Below, one piece after another: positions 15,428 to 22,887 of a stretch of 36,873 bases of DNA; the stretch's first letter is position 1, and every line of letters starts with the position of its first letter. The position numbers were made by a program, and so were the translations under genes. Source of the DNA: Pseudomonadota bacterium (GTDB lineage: Bacteria > Pseudomonadota > Gammaproteobacteria > Burkholderiales > Thiobacillaceae); contig JAUYFG010000207.1 in assembly GCA_030690985.1 (NCBI GenBank), positions 1 through 36,873 of the forward strand. Reading direction: 5' to 3'. Under the pieces are notes generated by a model. That model did not search any database and was not told where the DNA came from. It saw nothing but the letters and a program-made list of their open reading frames with translations.

Positions 15428-16564
15428 ATGTCACCCACTCTGCCCGAACCCTGTTGCCACCTGGAAGCCGATACGGAGGGGCAGGTTCTGCACCTGCGCG
15501 GTGACTGGACCCTGGCGCGGCTGGCGGAACTGCAAGCCGGCCTGGCCACCCTGAATATCGACCCGTTGCAGCCACTGCGGCTCGACGGCAGCGGCCTGGG
15601 TGCGCTGGACAGCGCTGCGGCGAACCATCTGATCAACCACCTCGACCGCCTCGGCATCCCCTTCCCGCATCTGCATCTGGCGGGTATTACCACACAGGGG
15701 CTCGCCCTCCTCAAGCTGGTGGCGGGGCGGCGGGGCGTGGCCATACCCGCTTCGCGACGGCACGGTCGCCGTGGCCTGAACCAGGCGGTCGGCTGGCATG
15801 CCTTGGCCATTGCCCGTGGCACCCGCGCCGGCCTCGCCTTCATCGGCCAGACCGGCCAGGCGATCGGGCACCTGCTGCGGCATCCCGGCCTGATGCGCTG
15901 GCGCGAGCTGTTCGTGCAACTGGAAATGGTCGGCCTGCGCGCCATCCCCATCGTCATGCTGATGAGCTACCTGATCGGCGTGGTGTTCGCCTACCTGCTC
16001 GGCATCCAGATGCAGAAATTCAGCGCCAATCATCTGGTGGTGGATGGGGTCGGCATCGGTATCGCCCGCGAAATGGCGCCGCTGATTACCGCCGTGTTGA
16101 TGGCCGGCCGATCCGGCGCCGCTTTCACCGCTCACCTGGGCGCCATGAAGGTGAGTCAGGAAATCGACGCCATCGTCACCCTGGGCCTGTCGCCGTTCCA
16201 GGTGCTGGTGCTGCCGCGCCTGTTCGCCATCGTCCTGATGCTGCCCCTGCTCACCTTCGTCGCCGATGTCGCCGGCATCATCGGCGCCGCCCATGTCGCC
16301 GCCTGGAGCCTGGGCATACCCGCCGTCAACTTCTACGACCGCCTGCAGGATGTGCTGCCCCTGAATACGGTGTTGTTCGGCCTGAGTAAAACCCCGGTAT
16401 TCGCCGCCGCCATCGCCCTCATCGCCTGCCATAGCGGTTTCACGGTGCGGCGCGACGCGCGCAGCGTCGGCCTGCACACCACGTCGACCGTGGTGCGCAG
16501 CATCGTCGCGGTGATCCTGATCAATGCCGCCTTCGCCGTGGCTTTTCCGGAAATCGGGCCATGA
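15428..16564 (+). CDS. Lipid ABC transporter permease, MlaE type, with N-terminal STAS domain
   Basis: The 378-residue protein combines a STAS-like domain (about 1-95: LHLRGDWTLARLAELQ, then LDGSGLGALDSAAANHL) with a MlaE/YrbE permease (about 125-378). Permease landmarks are LFVQLEMVGLRAIPIVMLMS, the amphipathic region GIGIAREMAPLITAVLMAGR, and GAMKVSQEIDAIVTLGLSP. In E. coli the STAS subunit MlaB is a separate protein; here the two are fused. It sits in the inner membrane and moves lipid between membranes with the ATPase and MCE protein encoded next. The start at 15428 is chosen over 15416 because AGG lies at suitable spacing. Confidence 0.88.
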   Translation: MSPTLPEPCCHLEADTEGQVLHLRGDWTLARLAELQAGLATLNIDPLQPLRLDGSGLGALDSAAANHLINHLDRLGIPFPHLHLAGITTQGLALLKLVAGRRGVAIPASRRHGRRGLNQAVGWHALAIARGTRAGLAFIGQTGQAIGHLLRHPGLMRWRELFVQLEMVGLRAIPIVMLMSYLIGVVFAYLLGIQMQKFSANHLVVDGVGIGIAREMAPLITAVLMAGRSGAAFTAHLGAMKVSQEIDAIVTLGLSPFQVLVLPRLFAIVLMLPLLTFVADVAGIIGAAHVAAWSLGIPAVNFYDRLQDVLPLNTVLFGLSKTPVFAAAIALIACHSGFTVRRDARSVGLHTTSTVVRSIVAVILINAAFAVAFPEIGP

Positions 16565-16573
16565 ACCGGGATG

Positions 16574-16641
16574 CCCCCGTAGGAGCGGGCTTGCCCGCGT
16601 TAGCCACCGTGGTATCGCGGGCAAGCCCGCTCCTACGGGGG
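16574..16641. repeat. Family D palindrome inside the lipid-transporter operon
   Basis: CCCCCGTAGGAGCGGGCTTG pairs with CAAGCCCGCTCCTACGGGGG, a near-perfect hairpin with a short loop between the permease and ATPase genes. It could lower expression of the downstream genes or mark a processing site. Confidence 0.88.
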
Positions 16642-16715
16642 CCGCGCAGGGTGGGCGGCAACGGCGGCCATGCGGCCTCCCAAGGCGTTGAGCGCATTCA
16701 ACCGGGGAATCCAGG

Positions 16716-17471
16716 ATGAACGACACGACGGCGGTCATCGAAGTCGTCGGCCTGCGTACCCGGCTGGGCGGACATTGGATACACGATGGGGTTTCCTTCG
16801 CGCTGCGGCCGGGCGAAATCGTCGCCCTGATCGGCGGCAGCGGTACCGGCAAGACCGTGCTGCTGAATCAACTGGTCGGGCTGCTCAGCCCCAGTGGCGG
16901 CCAGGTGAAGTTGTTCGGCCAGGATCTGGCGACGTTGAGCGGCGACGCGTTGCGGGCACTGCGCCGCCGCTTCGGCCTGCTGTTCCAGGATGGCGCCCTG
17001 TTTTCGGCCATGCATGTGGCGGACAACGTGGCCACGCCACTGCGTGAACACATGCCCTGGCTGCCCGAGTCCCTGCGCGACGAAGTGGTCCACCTCAAGC
17101 TCGCGCTCGCCGGCCTGCCGCCGAATGCCGCCAACAAGATGCCCAGCGAGCTATCCGGCGGCATGCGCAAACGCGCTGCCCTGGCGCGCGCCCTGGCGCT
17201 GGAACCGGAGTTGCTGCTGCTCGACGAGCCCACTTCCGGCCTCGACCCGATCAGCGCGCGCGAATTCGACAGCACCTTGCGCGTGCTGGTGGACAGTCTG
17301 GGGTTGACGGTGCTGCTCACCACGCATGATCTGGACAGCTTGTGGGGCCTGGCCGATCGCGTCATTGTGCTGTTCGAGGGCAAGGTCATCGCCGACGGCC
17401 CGGTGCGGGAAGTGGCACAGGTTCAGCACGAGTGGATACGATCTTATTTCGATACACGGGCGGTGGAGTAA
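16716..17471 (+). CDS. Lipid ABC transporter ATP-binding protein, MlaF type
   Basis: This 251-residue ABC ATPase has Walker A GGSGTGKT at 40-47, Q-loop LLFQDGALFSAM near 88-99, signature LSGGMRKR at 146-153, Walker B LLLLDEPTSGLDP at 167-179, and the switch His in LLTTHDLDSLW near 202-212. The GALFS region and the SAREFD segment are usual for MlaF-type ATPases. It powers the adjacent STAS-permease. It ends just 5 bases before the MCE gene, so the two are co-transcribed. Confidence 0.92.
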   Translation: MNDTTAVIEVVGLRTRLGGHWIHDGVSFALRPGEIVALIGGSGTGKTVLLNQLVGLLSPSGGQVKLFGQDLATLSGDALRALRRRFGLLFQDGALFSAMHVADNVATPLREHMPWLPESLRDEVVHLKLALAGLPPNAANKMPSELSGGMRKRAALARALALEPELLLLDEPTSGLDPISAREFDSTLRVLVDSLGLTVLLTTHDLDSLWGLADRVIVLFEGKVIADGPVREVAQVQHEWIRSYFDTRAVE

Positions 17472-17476
17472 CCGAC

Positions 17477-18445
17477 ATGGAATCCGAAGCACGTTATGCC
17501 TGGATCGGCGGCACCCTGATCGCCCTGTTTCTAGCCCTGGCCGGCGGTCTTTACTGGCTGTCCGGCGCCAAAAACAGTCTGCCCAGCACCCGCTACACCG
17601 TGTATTTCCAGAAGCAGTCGCTGGAAGGCCTGCAAATCGGTAGCGAGGTGCGCATGCGCGGCATCAAGGTCGGCCGCGTGGCGGACTACCGCATCCTGCC
17701 CGACACCGCGCGCGGCGTGCGCGTATTGCTGGAAGTGGATGCGCGCATCCCGGTGCTGGAAGGCGCCCTGGCCATGGTCAACCGCAAGCTGGTCACCGGC
17801 ATCGCCGGTGTCGATCTGACCAACACCACGGTTAACGGCCACCCGCTCACCCGCTTGCCAGCCGATGAGCGCTACCCCGTCATCGCGGAAGGCGTGCCGG
17901 AAATGACCCGCATGACCGGTGTGCTGGAAGACCTGGGCAACAACGGCAGCGAGGCGCTACAGCGCATCAACCAGTTGTTGTCGGAGAAAAATCAGCGCGC
18001 CATCGCCGGCACCCTGGCGAATACCCAGGTACTGACCGGGCACCTGGCAGCAACCGCCCCGGCCCTGCGCGAAACGCTGGAGCAATCGCGGCGCGCGGCC
18101 GAGCGACTGGAGCAGGTCGGTGTGGCCGCAGAGGCGACCCTGGCCGCCACCGGCCGCCATATCGACAGCTTGGCCGTGCAGTCGCGCGACACGCTGAACG
18201 CGGCACGCACCACCCTGAATACCGCCAGTGCCACCCTGGAACAGACCCGGATGGAAATCGGCACGCTCAGCCTGAGCCTGCGCCTCACCGCCGACCTGGC
18301 CAGCCAGGAATTGCAGGCCACCAGCCAGGTGCTACGCGACAGCGGCCGTGCCATGCAGCAATCCGCGCAGGCCCTGGGCGAGCCGGAACGCATTCTGTTC
18401 GGCCCGTCGCAAGGGAACCTGGGCCCGGGGGAGGAACGTCAATGA
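17477..18445 (+). CDS. MCE domain-containing periplasmic lipid-transport protein, MlaD/PqiB-like
   Basis: The 322-residue protein has an N-terminal membrane anchor (about residues 9-29) and one MCE domain (about 38-115: YTVYFQKQSLEGLQIGSEVR, then GIKVGRVADYRIL, then LVTGIAGVDLT). A long helical C-terminal region (about 145-300) rich in Ala, Leu, Thr and Gln follows; in related proteins such helices form a channel or dimer shaft. It would bind lipid in the periplasm and connect the permease to the outer membrane side. The start is 5 bases after the ATPase stop, and the end overlaps the lipoprotein gene by four bases. Confidence 0.9.
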   Translation: MESEARYAWIGGTLIALFLALAGGLYWLSGAKNSLPSTRYTVYFQKQSLEGLQIGSEVRMRGIKVGRVADYRILPDTARGVRVLLEVDARIPVLEGALAMVNRKLVTGIAGVDLTNTTVNGHPLTRLPADERYPVIAEGVPEMTRMTGVLEDLGNNGSEALQRINQLLSEKNQRAIAGTLANTQVLTGHLAATAPALRETLEQSRRAAERLEQVGVAAEATLAATGRHIDSLAVQSRDTLNAARTTLNTASATLEQTRMEIGTLSLSLRLTADLASQELQATSQVLRDSGRAMQQSAQALGEPERILFGPSQGNLGPGEERQ

Positions 18446-19035
18446 AAGCTCGCCTCATCATCTTCAGTCTGTTGTTGCTCGGTGCATGCGGAATGTCCGG
18501 GCCACGCCAGGCCGCCACCTGGTATGTGCTGGAAGACCAGAGCACGGCCGCCACCGGCACAAAACCCAGTTGGCCGGGCACGTTGCTGATACGGGAAACC
18601 GACGCGCCGACCTTCTATCAGAGCAGCGCCATGGCCTATAGCCGCGCGCCGGGCAGCCGCGGGCATTACCAATATGCGCGCCAGACGGAATTGCCGGCGC
18701 CGCGCATCGCACAACTGATTCGCCAGCGCCTGGGGCAATCCGCCCTGTTCTCGGCGGTCGCGCCGCTGGGCTCCGGCGTCGAAGGCGGCTATCAGCTCAA
18801 TACCCGTTTGCTCGACTTCTACCACGATGCCGCGCAGGCACCGGGCGAGGTGAAGTTGCTGCTGGAAGTCGAACTGGTGCGCCGCAGCGACGCCAAACTG
18901 CTCGCCCGCACCCGCATCGAAACCCGCGCTCCAGCGCCCAGCCACGACGCGAAAGGCGCCGCACAAGGGGCGAATGCCGCACTGACCCAGGCGCTGGATC
19001 GACTCACGGCGTGGCTGGCGGGGTTGCCCAGGTAG
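18442..19035 (+). CDS. ABC-type transport auxiliary lipoprotein (PqiC/DUF330-like)
   Basis: The 197-residue lipoprotein has a lipobox LLLGAC with the acylated cysteine at residue 16. The mature part contains TWYVLEDQ near 26-33 and IAQLIRQRLGQSALFSAV near 87-104, both typical of the outer-membrane partner of MCE transporters, and ends with a helical ALTQALDRLTAWLAGL. Its ATG lies in the ATGA overlap with the MCE gene stop, so translation is coupled. With no MlaA or MlaC gene here, the set looks more like a Pqi-type or hybrid Mce system than E. coli Mla. Confidence 0.88.
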   Translation: MKARLIIFSLLLLGACGMSGPRQAATWYVLEDQSTAATGTKPSWPGTLLIRETDAPTFYQSSAMAYSRAPGSRGHYQYARQTELPAPRIAQLIRQRLGQSALFSAVAPLGSGVEGGYQLNTRLLDFYHDAAQAPGEVKLLLEVELVRRSDAKLLARTRIETRAPAPSHDAKGAAQGANAALTQALDRLTAWLAGLPR

Positions 19036-19040
19036 TCCAG

Positions 19041-19116
19041 GTAGGTTGGGCAAAGCGTAGCGTGCCCAACATCACCGGGCGAATGTTGGGCACGCCTGCG
19101 GCTTTGCCCAACCTAC
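19041..19116. repeat. Family C palindrome
   Basis: GTAGGTTGGGCAAAGCGTAG with CGTGCCCAAC is mirrored by GTTGGGCACG and GGCTTTGCCCAACCTAC, with small mismatches (an extra CT near the right arm). It begins 6 bases after the lipoprotein stop, a position where it could serve as a terminator-like hairpin. Confidence 0.85.
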
Positions 19117-19169
19117 GAATCACCCGGATTGTTCGCTGGCCACGCCAGGCTTCCCGCTAAAATGCGCGG

Positions 19170-19724
19170 ATGCTGATCTACATCCACGGTTTCAACAGTT
19201 CCTCCCAGTCCGGCAAGGCGCGCGACCTCATTTCCTGGATGGTGGAACAGGGCCTCGGCGAGGCCTGTGTCTGCCCCGACCTGCCGGATCGTCCCGCCGC
19301 CGCCATTGCCCTGCTCGAAGGCCTGATCGCGCAAAGCGTCGGCCCGGCCAAACTGATCGGCAGCTCCCTGGGCGGTTTCTACGCCACTTACCTGGCGGAA
19401 AAGCATGGCCTGAAAGCCGTGCTGGTCAATCCCTGCATCGGCTGCCACGAGAAGCTGGCCGATCATGTCGGCAGCGTGCAGAAGAACTGGCACAGCGGCA
19501 GCGAATACGTGTTTTCGCCTGAACACCTGGCCGAATTGCGGGCACTGGCGCGCCGACCCGAGCACATGGAGCGCACCCTGCTGCTCCTGGAAACCGGCGA
19601 CGAAGTGCTCGATTACCGCGAAGCGGTGGCAGCCTTCCCCGGCGCCCGCCAAGTAGTGCTGGAAGGCGGCGACCACGGCTTTACCCGCTTCACCGAATAT
19701 CTCCCTGACATCCTGGCGTTTTAG
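19170..19724 (+). CDS. YqiA-like alpha/beta-hydrolase (esterase family)
   Basis: The 184-residue protein starts MLIYIHGFNSSSQSGKA, as in YqiA esterases. The nucleophile elbow is IGSSLGG with Ser near residue 66. The acid is probably an Asp in LETGDEVLDY near 147-156 and the catalytic His is in GGDHGFTRF near 170-178. E. coli YqiA hydrolyses acyl-CoA/ester substrates; the substrate here is unknown. The last 23 bases of the gene (19701-19723) occur again at 19881-19903, just before the next gene. I read that as a duplication caused by insertion of the family C palindrome, so this gene and the RNase gene were probably adjacent before. Confidence 0.88.
   Translation: MLIYIHGFNSSSQSGKARDLISWMVEQGLGEACVCPDLPDRPAAAIALLEGLIAQSVGPAKLIGSSLGGFYATYLAEKHGLKAVLVNPCIGCHEKLADHVGSVQKNWHSGSEYVFSPEHLAELRALARRPEHMERTLLLLETGDEVLDYREAVAAFPGARQVVLEGGDHGFTRFTEYLPDILAF
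19701..19723 (+). repeat. Direct repeat, left copy (end of the YqiA-like gene)
   Basis: CTCCCTGACATCCTGGCGTT followed by TTA at 19701-19723 is repeated exactly at 19881-19903. The two copies flank about 157 bases that include a family C palindrome. Confidence 0.92.
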
Positions 19725-19799
19725 CCACGTATGACTTCAATCGTTACCAATAGCGAGCACCCCCGCCGCTCATCGCCCGCAACCACAAACGAGATACTC

Positions 19800-19872
19800 G
19801 TAGGTTGGGCAAAGCGCAGCGTGCCCAACAAATCGCCGCAGTGTTGGGCACGCTGCGCTTTGCCCAACCTAC
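19800..19872. repeat. Family C palindrome between direct repeats
   Basis: GTAGGTTGGGCAAAGCGCAG with CGTGCCCAAC is mirrored by GTTGGGCACG with CTGCGCTTTGCCCAACCTAC, an almost perfect hairpin, and the cleanest copy of the family here. Confidence 0.9.
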
Positions 19873-19880
19873 GCCCTTAC

Positions 19881-19903
19881 CTCCCTGACATCCTGGCGTT
19901 TTA
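19881..19903 (+). repeat. Direct repeat, right copy
   Basis: A second exact copy of the 23 bases at 19701-19723. Here it no longer codes for the YqiA-like C-terminus and ends four bases before the ATG of the RNase gene (19908). It is probably the original junction sequence, with TTTTAATTC just before the ATG. Confidence 0.92.
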
Positions 19904-19907
19904 ATTC

Positions 19908-21830
19908 ATGTATCTGCTTTACGAAGAAGACGGCGACATCAAGGCCGGAACCCTCCTGGCCGACAACGACAGTTCACTCCAGATCGAATCCCAGCATGGC
20001 AAACGCGGCAAGCTGAAAGCCAACCACGTTTTGCTGCGCTTCGGCTCGCCACTGCCGGCGGAAGTCATGGAAAGTGCCCGCGCGCTCAAGGAGGATCTGG
20101 ACCTGGACTTCCTCTGGGAAGTCGCGGGCGGCGAGGAATTCGGCTTCGAGACGCTGGCGGCCGACTATTTCGGCCATGCCGCCACGCCGACTGAAGCCAG
20201 CGCCATCGTCCTGGCCCTGCATAACGCGCCGATCTACTTCCAGAAAAAGGGCAAGGGCCGTTACAAGGCCGCCGCCGCCGATATTCTGGCCGCCGCCAAA
20301 GCCGGCCTGGAGCGGCGCGCGCGCGAGACGGCGTTGCGCGCCGAGTGGGTGTCCATGCTGGTCGCCGGCAAACTGCCGGAACCCTTCCACGGCCATGTCT
20401 TCGAGCTGGCACACAAACCGGACAAGAACGGCCTGGAGTACAAGGCGCTGAACGAGGCCTGTGCCGCGACCAATCTTTCCCCGGTGCGCCTGCTGGACAA
20501 GTGCGGGGCGATTCCCTCCAGCCACGACTTCCACCGCCAGGCATTTCGTCTTGAGCAATTCCCCAAGGGCTTCGGCTTTCCCGAACTGGCCGCCCCCCTG
20601 CCGCCGCCCACCCTGCCGGCAGGCGACACGCCCGCGTTCAGCATCGACGACGCCGCCACCACCGAGATCGACGATGCCTTCTCGGTGATTTTCCGGCCCG
20701 ATGGCGGCGCCCGCGTCGGCATCCACATCGCCGCGCCCGCGCTCGGCATCCTGCCCGGCTCCGACCTGGACCGGCTGGCGGCGAGCCGGCTGTCCACGGT
20801 CTATTCCCCGGCGGAAAAATTCACCATGCTGCCGGAGGGCCTGATCGCCCAGTACACCCTGGCGGAAAACAGCGAATGCCCGGCGCTCTCCCTGTATCTG
20901 GAGGTCGGTCCCGACTACACCATCGAGACCGTCGCCACCGTGGCGGATCGCATCAGCATTGCCGCCAACCTGCGCCACGAGACCCTGGAACCGTTGTTCA
21001 ACGAGAACAGCATCGGCCAGCCCGGCCCCGATTACCCGTTCCGCCGCGAACTGGAATGGCTGTTCGCCTTTGCCCGCAGCCTGGAAATCGGGCGCGGCAA
21101 GGCCGAGCAGGTGCAGCGCCATGATTTCGTGTTTCGGGTTACAAGTGCCCCTGGCTCGGAAAAACCATCCGAGCCGCCCCCCGAGGGGGCCAAGTCGTTC
21201 TTGGGGCGGCCCGGCGAACGACTTGAGGACGAACAGGTGGAAATCAAACCGCGTCCGCGCGGCAATCCCATCGACAAGCTGGTCTCGGAACTGATGATCC
21301 TGGCCAACAACCGCTGGGGCGAATTCCTGGCCGAGAAGAACGTGGCCGGCATCTACCGCGCGCAGACCGGGGGCAAGGTCCGCATGACCCTGAGTCCGGC
21401 ACCGCACGAAGGCCTTGGGGTGTCCTGCTACACCTGGAGCACCTCGCCGTTGCGGCGTTATGTCGACCTGGTCAACCAGCGCCAGATCCTCGCCGCCGCC
21501 GCCGGTGAAATCCCGCCGCACACCGCCTCCGACCCGCTGCTGTTCGCCGCCGTGCGCGATTTCGAACTGGCCTACGACGTCTACAACGATTACCAGCGCC
21601 GCATGGAACGCTACTGGTGCCTGCGCTGGATACAGCAGGAAGCGGTTACGGAACTCGACGCCACCGCCTGGCGCGAGAATCTGGTGCGCCTCGATGGCCT
21701 TCCCTTCGTCGCCCGCATTACCGGCGCGCCCACCCTGAACCCGGGGGAGCGCATCCGCGTGGGGTTGTCCGACATCGACCTGCTCGACATCGACCTGACC
21801 TGTCGCTACCTCGCGCACCTGGACACCTGA
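19908..21830 (+). CDS. RNase II family (RNB domain) exoribonuclease-like protein
   Basis: The 640-residue protein has a short N-terminal OB-like segment, then an RNB catalytic domain with the acidic motif SIDDAATTEIDDAF (Asp/Glu at residues 247 onward) and ELMILANNRWGEFLAE, TSPLRRYVDLVNQRQIL toward its end, and a C-terminal S1-like strand region (FVARITGAPTL, then GERIRVGLSDIDL). It would degrade RNA 3' to 5' in the cytoplasm. Most unusual is an insertion at about residues 414-440, between HDFVFRV and QVEIKPRPRGNP. Its DNA (21153-21225) consists of three abutting perfect hairpins, so a palindromic element appears to have entered in frame. The gene is shorter than RNase R, closer to RNase II. 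Confidence 0.88.
   Translation: MYLLYEEDGDIKAGTLLADNDSSLQIESQHGKRGKLKANHVLLRFGSPLPAEVMESARALKEDLDLDFLWEVAGGEEFGFETLAADYFGHAATPTEASAIVLALHNAPIYFQKKGKGRYKAAAADILAAAKAGLERRARETALRAEWVSMLVAGKLPEPFHGHVFELAHKPDKNGLEYKALNEACAATNLSPVRLLDKCGAIPSSHDFHRQAFRLEQFPKGFGFPELAAPLPPPTLPAGDTPAFSIDDAATTEIDDAFSVIFRPDGGARVGIHIAAPALGILPGSDLDRLAASRLSTVYSPAEKFTMLPEGLIAQYTLAENSECPALSLYLEVGPDYTIETVATVADRISIAANLRHETLEPLFNENSIGQPGPDYPFRRELEWLFAFARSLEIGRGKAEQVQRHDFVFRVTSAPGSEKPSEPPPEGAKSFLGRPGERLEDEQVEIKPRPRGNPIDKLVSELMILANNRWGEFLAEKNVAGIYRAQTGGKVRMTLSPAPHEGLGVSCYTWSTSPLRRYVDLVNQRQILAAAAGEIPPHTASDPLLFAAVRDFELAYDVYNDYQRRMERYWCLRWIQQEAVTELDATAWRENLVRLDGLPFVARITGAPTLNPGERIRVGLSDIDLLDIDLTCRYLAHLDT
21153..21225. repeat. In-frame palindromic insertion in the RNase gene
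   Basis: Three hairpins abut: GGCTCGGA/TCCGAGCC (21153-21175), GCCCCCCGAGGGGGC (21176-21190), and CAAGTCGTTC/GAACGACTTG (21191-21225), each with perfect arms. They code in frame for a Ser/Pro/Gly/Glu-rich stretch that interrupts an otherwise conserved RNB segment. Confidence 0.75.
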
Positions 21831-21843
21831 GCGAACGCGTGGA

Positions 21844-22779
21844 ATGTCGCACCCGAACCCGCCCAGGCACCTGAGCGAATTCCTTGAGCCGCTCCCGTAT
21901 GCGCCGCTGACCTCGGCGGACTGGGACGACCGCTTCACCAAGGCGATCCTGATTTCGGCCATCGTCCATGTCCTGTTCATCTTCGGCATGCAGTTCAAGG
22001 CGGCCAACCCCAAGCTGTTCGAGAACCCGAACCCGCCTCTGGACGTGGTGCTGGTCAACGCCAAGACCAAAGACAAGCCGCTGAAAGCGGATGTGCTGGC
22101 GCAGGCCAATCTGGACGGCGGCGGCAATGTTGACGAGGACCGCCAGGCGAAAACGCCCTTGCCCGCTTCCGACCGGGAACAGGCAATGAGCGCCGAGGCC
22201 GAGTTCAACGCCCGGGTGAAGGCGCTGGAAGCCCAGACGCAGGCACTGATGACCCAGATCAAGTCCGACCACAAAGTGCCGGAGCAGAAGCCGGTGCCGC
22301 CCGCCGAACAACGCCCGGCCGCAGCCAACCCGGCGCCGCTCGATCTGGCCGCGCGCAGCCTGGAAATGGCGCGCCTGCAGGCGCGCATCGACACCCAGAT
22401 GGACGAGTACCAGAAGCGCCCGCGCCGCAAGTTCCCGGGTGCTCGCTCCCAGGAACATGGCTTCGCACAGTACATGGACGACTGGCGCATCAAGGTGGAA
22501 CGGGTGGGTAACCTGAACTACCCGGAAGCCGCGCGGCGCAATCGCCTGTACGGCTCGCTCATCCTGATGGCTTGTATCAAGGACGACGGCAGCCTGGAGT
22601 CAGTCACGGTAGATCGTTCCTCGGGGCAAAAGATACTAGACGCAGCGGCAGTGAAGATCGTCGAGATGGCCGCACCCTATACGCCCTTCTCGGAGTCGAT
22701 GCGGAAGACGGCAGACATCTTCTGTTTCCCTCGCACCTGGAGCTTCACCCGCTCGGACCAAGTCACTAGCAGCCAATGA
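21844..22779 (+). CDS. Energy transducer TonB-like protein
   Basis: The 311-residue protein has a cytoplasmic N-terminus, one transmembrane helix (about residues 34-50: AILISAIVHVLFIFGM), a long Pro/Ala/Glu/Lys-rich periplasmic region (about 60-190), and a C-terminal TonB fold (about 210-300) marked by YPEAARRNRLYGSLILMACI, then DGSLESVTVDRSSGQKILDAAA. It would pass energy from the ExbB/ExbD complex to outer-membrane receptors. It starts 13 bases after the RNase stop and may be in one operon with it. The proline stretch is shorter than in classic TonB, and an ExbBD pair is not in the window. Confidence 0.85.
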   Translation: MSHPNPPRHLSEFLEPLPYAPLTSADWDDRFTKAILISAIVHVLFIFGMQFKAANPKLFENPNPPLDVVLVNAKTKDKPLKADVLAQANLDGGGNVDEDRQAKTPLPASDREQAMSAEAEFNARVKALEAQTQALMTQIKSDHKVPEQKPVPPAEQRPAAANPAPLDLAARSLEMARLQARIDTQMDEYQKRPRRKFPGARSQEHGFAQYMDDWRIKVERVGNLNYPEAARRNRLYGSLILMACIKDDGSLESVTVDRSSGQKILDAAAVKIVEMAAPYTPFSESMRKTADIFCFPRTWSFTRSDQVTSSQ

Positions 22780-22781
22780 AC

Positions 22782-22852
22782 TGTAGCGCTGGCGTCCCGC
22801 CGGCTCGTGGGGCTAATTAGCCGAACGAGCCGGCAAGGATGCCGGCGCTACA
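22782..22852. repeat. Family B-like palindrome, compound form
   Basis: The outer arms TGTAGCGCTGGCGTCC and GGATGCCGGCGCTACA enclose a second hairpin, CCGGCTCG with CGAGCCGG around GGCTAATTAGCC. It sits between tonB-like and fbp, just upstream of the fbp ribosome-binding site. Confidence 0.8.
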
Positions 22853-22887
22853 ATTGGCGACCCCAATACCAGCCACAGGAGCAGCCC

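Noticed and set aside
1-19872. The repeated palindromes as a CRISPR array or as rho-independent terminators
   Set aside because: Copies are scattered and self-complementary over their whole length rather than regularly spaced with spacers, and most lack a T run after the stem.
19974-22493. An open frame of 839 codons on the minus strand over the RNase and TonB genes
   Set aside because: It runs antisense to two well-supported genes, has no recognisable domain, and GC-rich DNA with strong codon bias commonly leaves such frames open.
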